A stretch of 37,280 nt of DNA from CAVORB01 sp964395315 (GCA_964395315.1 CAYNBI010000030.1:1-37280), one strand, 5' to 3'. Positions 23,852 to 32,716 are shown, counted from the stretch's first letter. Program-made: numbers and translations. Notes: generated by a model from the letters alone, not told the origin.

Positions 23852-24796
23852 TCAAGACACAAATCGTCGGTTCGGCCTCGATTCTCCCTTGCCGGATGCG
23901 CGCGGTTCTCCGCCCGTCCGCCCCAGGTAGCCGAGCGTCGCGCGCTCCAGTCCGGCGAGGTCGCGGCGGGTCTCGATGTCCCGGTAGCCGAGCCGCGCCA
24001 GGATCTCTCGCACGTCGGCGCCCTGGTCGAATCCGTGCTCGAGGATCAGCAGCCCCCCGGGCAAGAGGCAGAGAGCGGCCTCGGCGGTGAGGCGGCGGAT
24101 GGCGCTCAGCCCGTCAGCCCCGGCGGCCAATGCGCCGAGCGGCTCGAAGCGCAGGTCGCCCTGACGCAGGTGCGGGTCGCCGGCGCGGATGTAGGGCGGG
24201 TTGCTGACGACCGCGTCGAGCGCGGCCGGCCGGATGGCGGCGAGCCAGTCGCCCCGCAGGATACAGGTATTTCCGGGCACGAGGTGACGCAGGTTTGCGG
24301 CGGCCACTCCGACGGTCTGGGGCTCACGCTCGATGGCGATCAGGTGCCAGGCGGGGCGCTCCCGGGCCAGCGCGGCGGCGATCGCGCCGCTGCCGGTGCC
24401 GGGGTCGGCGACCGACAGCCGTCGGTCGGCGGGCAGCCGATCGAGCGCGATCTCGACCAGCAACTCGGTCTCCGGACGCGGGATCAGGGTGGCTGGGTCC
24501 ACCCGAAGCTCCAGGGTCCAGAACGCCTTGCGACCGAGGATATAGGCGATGGGCTCGCCCGCGGACCGGCGCGCCAAGAGCTCGCGGTAGCGGGTCCAGG
24601 TCTCTGTCGTCAATGGGTGCTCCGGCCAGGCGATGAGCTGCTCGCGCGAGCGACCCGCGGCCGCGACCAGCAGCAGCTCGGCCTCGCGCCGGGGCTCCGC
24701 CTGCTCAAGTGCCCGCAGGCATTCGGCGCCTTGGCGCAGCGCGTCGCCGACGCTGGCCCGCGGGGCCCCGAGATAGCGGTCGCGTGGTGCCTTCAA
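23852..24796 (-). CDS. prmC: Release factor N5-glutamine methyltransferase
   Basis: The 314-aa SAM-dependent enzyme methylates the GGQ glutamine of RF1 and RF2. The N-terminal helical domain (EPRREAELLLVAAAGRSREQL) is followed by FWTLELRVDPATLIPRPETELLVE, the SAM-binding DPGTGSGAIAAALAR, and the catalytic NPPY (VVSNPPYIRAGDPHL). The start is a TTG at 24796, ten bases after the prfA stop; no better start lies upstream. The C-terminus is about 20-30 residues longer than E. coli PrmC and polar. Directly behind prfA, its substrate gene, as is usual. Confidence 0.95.
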   Translation of the reverse strand: MKAPRDRYLGAPRASVGDALRQGAECLRALEQAEPRREAELLLVAAAGRSREQLIAWPEHPLTTETWTRYRELLARRSAGEPIAYILGRKAFWTLELRVDPATLIPRPETELLVEIALDRLPADRRLSVADPGTGSGAIAAALARERPAWHLIAIEREPQTVGVAAANLRHLVPGNTCILRGDWLAAIRPAALDAVVSNPPYIRAGDPHLRQGDLRFEPLGALAAGADGLSAIRRLTAEAALCLLPGGLLILEHGFDQGADVREILARLGYRDIETRRDLAGLERATLGYLGRTGGEPRASGKGESRPNRRFVS

Positions 24797-24806
24797 GCGA
24801 CCGCCG

Positions 24807-25886
24807 TTAGCCGTCCATCATGGCGGCAAGCTGTTCGGCCTTGTACTCCTGGATAAGCGGGTCGATGACCTGGTCGAGCTGTCCCATCAGGATGTCATCG
24901 AGCTTGTACAGGGTGAGGTTGATGCGATGGTCGGTCACCCGGTTCTGGGGGAAGTTATAGGTGCGGATGCGCTCGGAGCGATCGCCGCTGCCCACCTGGA
25001 GCTTGCGCGAGTGCGCCTGCTCGGACACCTGGGCCTCTTGCGCCTGGGACAGCAGCTTGGCGCGCAGCAGTGACAGGGCGCGTGCCTTGTTCTTGTGCTG
25101 TGATCGTTCGTCCTGGCACTCCACCACGATGCCGGAGGGCAGATGGGTGATGCGCACGGCGGAATCCGTCTTGTTCACATGCTGCCCGCCGGCGCCGGAG
25201 GCGCGATAGGTGTCGATGCGCAGGTCGCCGGCGCTGATGTCCACATCGTCGACTGCCTCGACCTCCGGGAGCACGGCGACGGTGCAGGCCGAGGTGTGGA
25301 TGCGGCCCTGGGACTCGGTCTCCGGGACGCGCTGCACCCGATGGGTGCCGGCCTCGAACTTGAGCCGCGAGTAGACGCCGCCCCCGCTCACGCGCAGGAC
25401 GACCTCCTTGTAGCCCCCGAGTTCGCCCTCGCTGGTGCTCATGTGCTCGACCCGCCAGCCTGTCGCCTCCGCGTAGCGTAGGTACATGCGCGCGAGGTCG
25501 GCCGCGAACAGCGCCGCCTCCGCGCCGCCGGTACCGGCGCGGATTTCCAGGAATACGTCGCACCGGTCGTTGGGGTCGGGCGGCACGAGCAGGCGCTTGA
25601 GCTCCGGTTCCAGCGACTCGCGCCGCTGTTGGGCGAGGTCGAGCTCCTCGCGTGCGAGCTCGGCCATCTCGGGATCGGAGAGCATCTCCTCCGCGCTCGA
25701 CATCTCCGCTTCGGCTGCCTCGTAGCTGCGGTAGCAGCTGACCACCGGCTCCAGCTGCGCATACTCCTGGCTCAGGCTGCGGAAGCTTGCCTGATCGTTC
25801 TGCGTCTCCGGGTCGGCGAGGAGGGCCGTGATCTCGCCGAAGCGCTCCGAGATGCGCTCCAGCTTCTCGCGGATCGATGGGTTCAT
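24807..25886 (-). CDS. prfA: Peptide chain release factor 1
   Basis: The 359-aa class I release factor reads UAA and UAG and triggers peptide release. The N-terminal helical domain is followed by EIRAGTGGAEAALFAADLARMY, then the peptidyl-transferase GGQ loop (YRASGAGGQHVNKTDSAVRITH) and VECQDERSQHKNK. The C-terminus RVTDHRINLTLYKLDDI is typical. The length matches the family (360 aa). The ATG overlaps the hemA stop by 4 bp (ATGA). Confidence 0.98.
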   Translation of the reverse strand: MNPSIREKLERISERFGEITALLADPETQNDQASFRSLSQEYAQLEPVVSCYRSYEAAEAEMSSAEEMLSDPEMAELAREELDLAQQRRESLEPELKRLLVPPDPNDRCDVFLEIRAGTGGAEAALFAADLARMYLRYAEATGWRVEHMSTSEGELGGYKEVVLRVSGGGVYSRLKFEAGTHRVQRVPETESQGRIHTSACTVAVLPEVEAVDDVDISAGDLRIDTYRASGAGGQHVNKTDSAVRITHLPSGIVVECQDERSQHKNKARALSLLRAKLLSQAQEAQVSEQAHSRKLQVGSGDRSERIRTYNFPQNRVTDHRINLTLYKLDDILMGQLDQVIDPLIQEYKAEQLAAMMDG

Positions 25887-27154
25887 GAATGCGAACCGGG
25901 CTTGGCGGTCAGCTCGAATAGCTCGTTAGCCGCTTCGAGGAGCTCTGAATCACCGTCTCTTCCGGCGCGGCGCAGGCGGGCGCTCGGTGAGTGCAAAAGC
26001 TTGTTGGTGAGCGTGTGGGCGAGGAATTCGAGGACCTCTTCGGCGGGCTTGCCGCCTTGCAGTCGACGCAGGGCGCACTCCAGCACCTCGTCGCGCAGGC
26101 CTTCGGCGCCGCGGCGGTAGTCCTGGATCACCGCCATGGCGTCCAGGGACCGCAACCACGCCAGGAATTCCCCGGTGTGAAACTCGACGATCTCCGCGGC
26201 CTGGTCCGCCGCCTCGCGACGCGAGCGCATCCCGTCCTCCACCACCCCCTGGAGGTCGTCTACCGTGTAGAGATAAATGTCGTCGAGCTCGCCGACCTCG
26301 GGCTCGATATCCCTCGGAACCGCGATGTCGACCATGAAGATTGGGCGATGCTTGCGCGCCTTCAGCGCCCGCTCCACGGTGCCCTTTCCAAGCACCGGCA
26401 AGGGGCTGGCCGTGGAGGAGATGAGGATGTCCGCTTCCGGCAGGTGGTGGGCGAGCTCGGTGAGGGCGATCGCAAAGCCGTCGAACTGGGCGGCGAGATG
26501 GTGCGCCCGCTCCACGGTGCGGTTGGCGACGATGATACGCCCGACGCCGTGTTGGTGGAGATGCCGCGCCGCGAGCTCGACCGTCTCTCCGGCGCCGATC
26601 AGCAGCGCCGTCTGGTCCTTGAGGTCGCTGAAGATCTGACGGGCGAGACTCACCGCGGCGAAAGCCACGGACACGGGACTGCTTCCAATCGCCGTGTCCG
26701 TCCGCACCTGTTTGGCGACCGAAAACGTGTGCTGGAACAGGCGGGACAGCAGCTTGCCGGCCGTGCCGCTGTCGCGCGCGGTCTGGAAGGCGCTTTTCAC
26801 CTGCCCCAGGATCTGGGGCTCACCGAGCACCATGGAGTCCAGCCCGCTGGCCACGTGCAGCAGATGGGAGACGGCGTCCCCGTCCAAGTGCGTATAAAGG
26901 TAGGGAGCGATCCGATCGGGGTCGATGCCGTGAAACCGGCCGAGCCAGTCGCGAACGGAGTCTTCGCCGGAGCCTGTGAGCACGCAGTAGATCTCGGTGC
27001 GGTTGCAGGTCGACAGGATCACGGTCTCGTCCACCTCGGGCCCCTGGGTCAGGCCGCGCAATGCGCCCACCAGGATGTCGGGGCCGAAGGAGATGCGTTC
27101 GCGAATCTCCACCGGCGCTGTCTTGTGGTTGAGTCCTACGACCAGGATCGTCAT
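25883..27154 (-). CDS. hemA: Glutamyl-tRNA reductase
   Basis: This NADPH-dependent enzyme of about 423 aa reduces glutamyl-tRNA to glutamate-1-semialdehyde, the first step of C5-pathway heme synthesis. Visible are the start MTILVVGLNHKTAPVEIRERI, the catalytic cysteine in VILSTCNRTEIY, the VASGLDSMVLGEPQILGQVK signature, the NADP site LIGAGETVELAARHL and the C-terminal helical dimerisation domain. I chose the ATG at 27154 because the protein then aligns from residue 1; a TTG at 27175 is in frame. No strong Shine-Dalgarno is seen. It heads the operon and diverges from the TPR gene, a common arrangement. Confidence 0.97.
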   Translation of the reverse strand: MTILVVGLNHKTAPVEIRERISFGPDILVGALRGLTQGPEVDETVILSTCNRTEIYCVLTGSGEDSVRDWLGRFHGIDPDRIAPYLYTHLDGDAVSHLLHVASGLDSMVLGEPQILGQVKSAFQTARDSGTAGKLLSRLFQHTFSVAKQVRTDTAIGSSPVSVAFAAVSLARQIFSDLKDQTALLIGAGETVELAARHLHQHGVGRIIVANRTVERAHHLAAQFDGFAIALTELAHHLPEADILISSTASPLPVLGKGTVERALKARKHRPIFMVDIAVPRDIEPEVGELDDIYLYTVDDLQGVVEDGMRSRREAADQAAEIVEFHTGEFLAWLRSLDAMAVIQDYRRGAEGLRDEVLECALRRLQGGKPAEEVLEFLAHTLTNKLLHSPSARLRRAGRDGDSELLEAANELFELTAKPGSHS

Positions 27155-27171
27155 CGGGAGGGGTATATTGA

Positions 27172-27193
27172 CCAAAGTCTATAAATTCTTTGG
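27172..27193. promoter_or_regulatory. Dyad in the hemA/TPR divergent promoter region
   Basis: CCAAAG (27172-27177) and CTTTGG (27188-27193) form a perfect inverted repeat with a 10-base AT-rich centre, 18 bp upstream of the hemA ATG. It could be an operator or lie within the hemA leader. On the plus side, TATACT at 27294-27299 is a likely -10 box for the TPR gene. Confidence 0.4.
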
Positions 27194-27341
27194 GATTGTG
27201 CTCTTGGATGCAAGCCGAAATCGCTCGTGGGCCGTCGAGGACAGGGCACCGGCAAGCCGTGCGGGGTGGGTGTTTGGTAAGGAACTGGCCGGTTATACTT
27301 ACATCCAAATGTCCATTGTTCACTTACGGTGCTCCCATTCG

Positions 27342-29135
27342 ATGTCTCGCCGATCCCGCAAACTGATGCTGATGGCGTTGCTGGTGCCCGGCTTGAGCCT
27401 TGCTGCGTCACCGCTCCCGGATTTTTGGCCGCGTATGGGCATGGCCCCGCCCAAGGAAGAAGCAGGGCGTGCCGTGGGCCGGGAGGCGAGCGAGACCGAG
27501 CAGGACGATGCCTCGTCGGATCAGCCTCTGGGCATGACGCCGGATCTCGTGTACGCGGTGCTGGTCGCCTACATCGCGAATCAGCGCGGCGACCAGGAAT
27601 TGGCCTATACCCATTTCCTTCACGGTGCACGGCTGGCGCTCGACCCGGACCTGGCCGAGGCTGCGGCCGGGATCGCGTTGGCGCTCAAGGACGCGGATGC
27701 GGTCCAGAGCGCCATCGACACCTGGCTGGAGCTGGCCCCGGACTCGATGGCCGCACACCAGATCGCCGCCTTCGTGCGTCTCGAGCGGGACGATGTCGAC
27801 GGCGCCATGGCGCACCTGCGGCGCATCATCGCCCTCGCCGCGGAGCGGGGAGAGGACGGGTTCCTTCAGGCGGCACGGCTGGTGAACAAGCTGCAGCCCC
27901 CGGAGCGGCGCCTCGGGCTCATGGAGACCCTGACGGCCGACGAACCCGAGAACGCGGACGCTTGGTTCGCGCGCGCCCTGGTGGCCGCGGGGGCCGACCG
28001 CTATGACGAGGCGGCGCAATCCGCCAAGCGAGCCGCGCAGCTGCGCCAGGGTTGGAACGAGCCACGCATCTTCCTGGTTCAGGTGCTCGCGAGCCAGGGC
28101 AAGAAGGACGAGGCGCGGGCCGCGCTCGAGTTTTTCGTCGATGAAAGCCCCGACGACCACGGCCTGCGCATGCTCTATGCCCAGCTGCTCGTGGACGAGC
28201 GCGAGTTCGCGCGCGCCAGGACCATGTTCGAGTACATGCTGCGCGATAAGCCGAAGGAGCCGGACGTGCTGTTCGCGATGGGGATTCTGTCGCTACAGCT
28301 GGAGGAGCTGGCGCAGGCGCGGGAATACTTTACCCGTCTGCGCGAGACGGGCCAGCGCCAAGGCGACGCCTTCTACTACCTCGGGCAGATCGACGAGCTG
28401 TCGGAGGACCTCGACGCGGCGGTGTCTTGGTACAACCAGGTCGAGGGCGAGCATGCCCTGGATGCTCAGGTCCGCGTCGCGCGGATCCGCGGCGAGCAGG
28501 GGGCGGTGGAGCGGGCCCGCGAGATCCTGCAGCAGCTGCGCGACCAATGGCCAGACGAGGCGGTGACCCTCTACCTGATCGAGGCGGAGATGCTGCGCGA
28601 GCTGGAGATGCCGCGCGATGCCATGGCGGTTTACGACCACGCCCTGATCGCCCACGCTGACAACCCGGACCTACTTTATGCACGCGCGCTCCAGGGTATC
28701 GCCCTGAACCGGTTGGACATCCTCGAGCGGGACCTCAAGGCGATCATCGAGAAAGACCCGGAGCACGCCGATGCGCTCAATGCGCTCGGCTATTCGCTGG
28801 CGGATCAGACCGATCGCTACCAGGAGGCGCTCGGTTACATCGAGCGCGCCCTGGCCCTCAAGCCCGAGGAACCGGCCGTGCTTGACAGCATGGGCTGGGT
28901 GCAGTTCCGTTTGGGCAATCTCGACGCATCCGTCGAGTACCTGCGCAAGGCCCTCTCCCTGATGCCCGACGGAGAAATCGCCGCCCACCTGGGCGAGGTG
29001 CTGTGGGCCAAGGGCGAGCGCGACGAGGCGTGGCGTATCTGGGAGGACGCGCTTTCGCGCGATCCGGATCACGCCTACCTGCTGCGCGTAATCGGTCGTC
29101 ATCGCGTGACCAGCAACTCGACGCTAGATCACTGA
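27342..29135 (+). CDS. Exported tetratricopeptide-repeat protein
   Basis: This protein of about 597 aa has a signal peptide (MSRRSRKLMLMALLVPGLSLAAS) and an array of TPR units. Clear repeats include DALNALGYSLADQTDRYQEALGYIERALAL and AVLDSMGWVQFRLGNLDASVEYL near the C-terminus. More divergent units run through the middle from about residue 60. TPR lipoproteins or exported proteins commonly sit beside lolB and ispE in Gammaproteobacteria and are thought to be scaffolds; no enzyme signature is present. ATG 27342 suits the signal; an upstream ATG at 27309 is also possible. The stop overlaps ispE in TGATG. Confidence 0.85.
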   Translation: MSRRSRKLMLMALLVPGLSLAASPLPDFWPRMGMAPPKEEAGRAVGREASETEQDDASSDQPLGMTPDLVYAVLVAYIANQRGDQELAYTHFLHGARLALDPDLAEAAAGIALALKDADAVQSAIDTWLELAPDSMAAHQIAAFVRLERDDVDGAMAHLRRIIALAAERGEDGFLQAARLVNKLQPPERRLGLMETLTADEPENADAWFARALVAAGADRYDEAAQSAKRAAQLRQGWNEPRIFLVQVLASQGKKDEARAALEFFVDESPDDHGLRMLYAQLLVDEREFARARTMFEYMLRDKPKEPDVLFAMGILSLQLEELAQAREYFTRLRETGQRQGDAFYYLGQIDELSEDLDAAVSWYNQVEGEHALDAQVRVARIRGEQGAVERAREILQQLRDQWPDEAVTLYLIEAEMLRELEMPRDAMAVYDHALIAHADNPDLLYARALQGIALNRLDILERDLKAIIEKDPEHADALNALGYSLADQTDRYQEALGYIERALALKPEEPAVLDSMGWVQFRLGNLDASVEYLRKALSLMPDGEIAAHLGEVLWAKGERDEAWRIWEDALSRDPDHAYLLRVIGRHRVTSNSTLDH

Positions 29136-29986
29136 TGTTACCGACCCGCGCGGGGCCTTGTTGGCCCGCGCCCGCCAAGCTGAACCTGATGCTGCGGATC
29201 CTCGGGAGGAGGCCGGACGGCTATCATCGCCTGCAGACGGTCTTTCAGCTCATCGACCGAGTCGACCTGCTGCGTTTCGAGGTCAGGAACGACGCACGAA
29301 TCCGCCGTGTCACCGACCTTCCCGGGGTGCCGCCCCACTGCGACCTGATCGTGCGCGCCGCGCGTCTGCTTCAGGAATGGACCGGAAGCCGCCTCGGCGC
29401 GGACATCTGGGTGGACAAGCATCTGCCGATGGGAGGTGGTCTCGGGGGCGGCAGCTCGGATGCGGCGACGACGCTCTCCGCCCTCGACCACCTCTGGGGC
29501 ACACGGGCGGGGATTCAGAGCCTGATGTCCCTGGGGCTGAGGCTCGGGGCGGATGTCCCGGTGTTTCTGCGCGGGACGTCCGCATGGGGGGAGGGCATCG
29601 GAGAAGAGCTGACCCCGATCGAGTTGCCGCAGCCCTGGTATCTGATCTTGTCGCCGCGGTGCGAGGTTAGGACCGCCGACGTGTTCGCCGCGCCGGATTT
29701 GACAAGAAATTCACCCCCAATCACAATAGCCGACTTCATTGCTGGTGACGACCAGAACGATTGCCTGGAAGTGGTGCGGCGTCGCTACCCTCTGGTGGCC
29801 GAGGCTCTCGACTGGCTTGAGGACTTCGGCCGGGCACGACTGACCGGCACCGGCGCCTGCGTATTCTCAGCGTTCGCTTCGGCTGAGCAGGCGCAGGCGG
29901 TGCTCGCAAGGGCGCCGGCTGAATTTGGTGCCTTCGTCGCCCGCGGATTGAATCGCTCCCCGCTTCTGGATCGGCTGGGCGAGTAA
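29135..29986 (+). CDS. ispE: 4-diphosphocytidyl-2-C-methyl-D-erythritol kinase
   Basis: The 283-aa GHMP kinase phosphorylates CDP-ME in the MEP isoprenoid pathway. Visible are WPAPAKLNLMLRILGRRPDGYHRLQTVFQ, the ATP loop LPMGGGLGGGSSDAATTL, GADVPVFLRGTSAWGEGIGE and the C-terminal RLTGTGACVFSAF. The ATG at 29135 overlaps the TPR stop. The tRNA-Gln starts five bases after the stop codon. lolB, which often lies between the TPR gene and ispE, is absent here. Confidence 0.96.
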   Translation: MLPTRAGPCWPAPAKLNLMLRILGRRPDGYHRLQTVFQLIDRVDLLRFEVRNDARIRRVTDLPGVPPHCDLIVRAARLLQEWTGSRLGADIWVDKHLPMGGGLGGGSSDAATTLSALDHLWGTRAGIQSLMSLGLRLGADVPVFLRGTSAWGEGIGEELTPIELPQPWYLILSPRCEVRTADVFAAPDLTRNSPPITIADFIAGDDQNDCLEVVRRRYPLVAEALDWLEDFGRARLTGTGACVFSAFASAEQAQAVLARAPAEFGAFVARGLNRSPLLDRLGE

Positions 29987-29991
29987 GTTTT

Positions 29992-30066
29992 TGGGGCGTC
30001 GCCAAGTGGTAAGGCACTGGGTTTTGATCCCAGCATTCCCAGGTTCGAATCCTGGCGCCCCAGCCA
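29992..30066 (+). tRNA. tRNA-Gln (anticodon TTG)
   Basis: Acceptor TGGGGCG (29992-29998) pairs with CGCCCCA (30056-30062). The anticodon arm is CTGGG-TTTTGAT-CCCAG with anticodon TTG. The T arm is CCAGG-TTCGAAT-CCTGG. Discriminator G and an encoded CCA follow (30063-30066). It begins just after ispE and is probably cut from the same transcript; a tRNA-Gln between ispE and prs is also known in relatives. Confidence 0.97.
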
Positions 30067-30163
30067 TTGAACCAGATGAGCTTGAGGCGGCCCGCTGTCG
30101 GTCCGCGGAACTGTCCGCATCTCATCGCAGCCGGTGGTAACCGATTCGACGGGGAGAACGGTC

Positions 30164-31117
30164 GTGCCCGCCAGTCATATGATGGTGTTCTCCGGAAACG
30201 CCAACCTGGAGTTGTCAGCGGAGATCGCGGCGCACCTCAACGTACCGCTCGGTAAAGCTGTTGTTGGCCAGTTCAGCGACGGTGAGGTGATGGCCGAGAT
30301 CCAGGAGAACGTGCGCGGACGCGACGTGTTCGTGGTGCAGCCCACGAGTGCGCCCACCAACGATAACCTCATGGAGATGTTGGTGATGATGGATGCCCTG
30401 CGCTGGGCGTCCGCCAAGCGCGTCACGGCCGTGATCCCCTACTTCGGGTATGCGCGCCAGGACCGGCGGCCGCGCTCGGCGCGGGTTCCCATCACTGCGC
30501 GGCTGGTGGCAAAGATGATCGGCCAGGCGGGGGCCGACCGGGTGCTCACGGTGGATCTGCACGCGGACCAGATCCAGGGCTTCTTCGATATTCCCGTGGA
30601 CAACGTCTACGCCTCGCCTATCCTGCTCGGCGATGTCTGGCGGCAGAAGTATCCGCGGTTGATGGTCATATCCCCGGACGTTGGCGGTGTTGTCCGTGCG
30701 CGGGCTCTGGCCAAGCGGCTCGACGACGCGGACCTCGCGATCATCGACAAGCGTCGGCCTCGCGCCAACGAGGCCAAGGTGATGAACATCATCGGTGAGG
30801 TCGAGGGCCGTTCCTGCGTGCTCATCGATGACCTGGTCGATACCGCCGGGACGCTTTGTCAGGCGGCAGCGGCGCTCAAGAGCCACGGTGCGGCGAAAGT
30901 GGTGGCCTATTGCACGCACCCGGTGCTTTCCGGGCCAGCCGTTGCGAACATCTGCGGCTCGCAGCTGGACGAGCTGGTGGTGACCAACACCATACCTCTG
31001 CGTCCGGACGCCGCTGCCTGTGACAAGATCCGGCAGCTCAGCATCGGGGAGCTGCTGGCGGAGACCATGCGCCGGGTCTCGAACGAGGAGTCGGTGAGCT
31101 CCTTGTTCGTCGACTAG
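30164..31117 (+). CDS. prs: Ribose-phosphate pyrophosphokinase
   Basis: This enzyme of about 317 aa makes PRPP from ribose 5-phosphate and ATP for nucleotide, histidine and tryptophan synthesis. Visible are MVFSGNANLEL, VGQFSDGEVMAEIQENVRGRDVF, PYFGYARQDRRPRSARVPITARL, VDLHADQIQGFFDIPVDN, and the PRPP loop VLIDDLVDTAGTL. It ends ISNEESVS-like (RVSNEESVSSLFVD). The GTG at 30164 has GGGGAG seven bases upstream and gives nearly the family length (315); a GTG at 30134 is in frame but poorly placed. Confidence 0.97.
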   Translation: MPASHMMVFSGNANLELSAEIAAHLNVPLGKAVVGQFSDGEVMAEIQENVRGRDVFVVQPTSAPTNDNLMEMLVMMDALRWASAKRVTAVIPYFGYARQDRRPRSARVPITARLVAKMIGQAGADRVLTVDLHADQIQGFFDIPVDNVYASPILLGDVWRQKYPRLMVISPDVGGVVRARALAKRLDDADLAIIDKRRPRANEAKVMNIIGEVEGRSCVLIDDLVDTAGTLCQAAAALKSHGAAKVVAYCTHPVLSGPAVANICGSQLDELVVTNTIPLRPDAAACDKIRQLSIGELLAETMRRVSNEESVSSLFVD

Positions 31118-31193
31118 ATTGCTCGTCCCGGGAGCCGCGGTTCGCGGTACGCCCGACCAGTTTGAAGCTTTGCGGTTCGATGAGAACCGGAAA

Positions 31194-31262
31194 GGCGGTG
31201 AGGCCGTTCTCGCCGCCCTTGCCGCCGCCGCTGTCTTGGTCGCGAGACGGGGCGGTTTTTTT
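31194..31262 (+). promoter_or_regulatory. Attenuator-like leader of rplY
   Basis: A 9-bp hairpin (GGCGG-T-GAG at 31194-31202, CTC-G-CCGCC at 31209-31217) is followed by a strong intrinsic terminator. The terminator stem runs CCGCC..GTCT to AGAC..GGCGG at about 31225-31255, followed by T7 (31256-31262), and ends 24 bases before the rplY ATG. GGCGG of the first hairpin could instead pair with the GCCGCC run at 31221-31229, which opens the terminator. No promoter is visible between the terminator and rplY. It could be read as an attenuator or as the prs terminator. Confidence 0.6.
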
Positions 31263-31286
31263 GGTATCGATGCGGAGAGAGTGTAC

Positions 31287-31949
31287 ATGAGCGCAGTGAT
31301 CGAGATTAACGCGCGGAACCGCAGCGACGCGGGGAAAGGTGCGAGCCGCCGCCTGCGTCACGAGGGCCTGGTTCCCGGAATCATCTATGGTGGTGGGAAG
31401 GATCCCGCGAAGATAAGCGTCGTCCATCACGAGCTGGTGCACGAGATGGAGCAGGAGGCCTTTTTTTCCAGCGTGCTTACGCTGCGTGTCGACGGCAACG
31501 AAGAACCCGTGGTGCTCAAGGACATGCAGCGGCATCCCGTGAAGCCCTTCGTCATGCACGTCGACTTCCAGCGGATCAAGGCCGGCGAGAAAATCCACAT
31601 GACTGTACCAATTCACTTCCTGAACGAGGAGACCTCGGCGGGCGTGAAGAAGGGCGGCAGTGTGCTGCATGCCCTCACCGAGCTGGATATCGTGTGTCTG
31701 CCGAAAGACCTGCCGGCCTCCATTGACATCGACATAGCCACTCTGGACATTGGCGACGTCGTGATTGTGTCCGACCTGCCGCTTCCGACAGGTGTGGAGC
31801 TCGACTCCGACGTGGACCCGGAGGAGAGGGTGGCGTCGGCCGTGAAGATCACGGAGAAGGCCGAGGAGGAACTGGAGGAAGAGGCCGAACGCGGACCGGA
31901 GGCTCAAGGCGAAGCTGCCGAGGGAGCCGACGAAGAGCCAGAAGACTGA
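31287..31949 (+). CDS. rplY: 50S ribosomal protein L25 (CTC form)
   Basis: This protein of about 220 aa binds 5S rRNA in the large subunit. The L25 domain is at about 5-95 (GKGASRRLRHEGLVPGIIYGGG, then LKDMQRHPVKPFVMHVDFQRI). The CTC C-terminal domain follows (VPIHFLNEETSAGVKKGG), then an acidic tail rich in Glu (about 185-220). This is the long CTC form rather than the 94-aa E. coli L25. The ATG at 31287 has GGAGAG upstream; the frame extends further up without similarity. Confidence 0.95.
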   Translation: MSAVIEINARNRSDAGKGASRRLRHEGLVPGIIYGGGKDPAKISVVHHELVHEMEQEAFFSSVLTLRVDGNEEPVVLKDMQRHPVKPFVMHVDFQRIKAGEKIHMTVPIHFLNEETSAGVKKGGSVLHALTELDIVCLPKDLPASIDIDIATLDIGDVVIVSDLPLPTGVELDSDVDPEERVASAVKITEKAEEELEEEAERGPEAQGEAAEGADEEPED

Positions 31950-32038
31950 TCTCTGGAATGTCCGGCGGCACTCCGCCGGACTTCCTTCCTCGCTGGAACG
32001 GCAGGTGCCCGCGCCCCAGACCCGAGGACTTCGGTAGC

Positions 32039-32623
32039 ATGGGCGAAACACCGATACGGCTCGTTGTTGGTCTCGGTAATCCCGGGCCCCAGTACGAGGC
32101 CACCCGCCACAATGTGGGCTTCTGGTTTACCGAGCATCTGGCGTCCCGCAATGGGGGCCGGTTTCGGTTGGAAACCAAGTTTCACGGTTTGCTCTGCCGC
32201 CTGCAGGTTGGCGGGGTAGATCTAAGGCTTCTGAATCCCACCACCTTCATGAATCGCAGTGGCCAGTCGGTCGCCGCGGTGGCCCGATTTTTCGATATCC
32301 CGCCCGAAGAGATCCTGGTTGCCCACGACGAGCTGGATTTGCCCGCCGGGACTCTGCGTCTTAAGCAGGGCGGCGGCCATGCCGGGCACAACGGGCTGCG
32401 TGACATCATCAGTGCCCTGGGGAGTCGGGACTTCTGGCGCCTGCGCATCGGGATCGATCGCCCGGCCGATCGCCAGCAGGTGGTCAATTACGTGCTGAGT
32501 CGGCCATCCCGCGAGGATGCGGCGCTCCTGCTGGATGCCCTGGACGACGCAGAGCGCTGTCTTCCGGAGGTGTTGGCCGGCGAGTTTCAGAAGGCCATGA
32601 ACCGGCTTCACGCCGGTCGCTGA
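32039..32623 (+). CDS. pth: Peptidyl-tRNA hydrolase
   Basis: This enzyme of about 194 aa recycles tRNA from dropped-off peptidyl-tRNA. Signature stretches are VVGLGNPGPQYEATRHNVGF (catalytic histidine in TRHN), LLNPTTFMNRSGQSV, VAHDELDLPAGTLRLKQGGGHAGHNGLRDI and FWRLRIGIDRP. The ATG at 32039 has GAGGA 11 bases upstream; the frame is open to 31958 without similarity. It follows rplY by 89 bp as in many relatives. ychF, often the next gene, is missing. Confidence 0.96.
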   Translation: MGETPIRLVVGLGNPGPQYEATRHNVGFWFTEHLASRNGGRFRLETKFHGLLCRLQVGGVDLRLLNPTTFMNRSGQSVAAVARFFDIPPEEILVAHDELDLPAGTLRLKQGGGHAGHNGLRDIISALGSRDFWRLRIGIDRPADRQQVVNYVLSRPSREDAALLLDALDDAERCLPEVLAGEFQKAMNRLHAGR

Positions 32624-32668
32624 TCGAGCGTGGCAATCGCGCCATCAGGGCACTCTTGGGGACCACGC

Positions 32669-32696
32669 AAAAAAAAAGCCGCCCGAAGGCGGCTTT
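32669..32696. terminator. Bidirectional intrinsic terminator between pth and fadL
   Basis: A perfect 9-bp stem (AAAGCCGCC at 32675-32683, GGCGGCTTT at 32688-32696) with a CGAA loop. On the minus strand it is followed by a run of nine T, a textbook terminator for the leftward fadL gene. On the plus strand it has three T, so it may also end pth. Confidence 0.9.
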
Positions 32697-32716
32697 GGCC
32701 ATGACGCGAGGATCGC

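Noticed and set aside
23291..24856. Plus-strand frame of 521 codons across the prmC region
   Set aside because: It lies opposite prmC and the unknown operon gene, both with better coding evidence.
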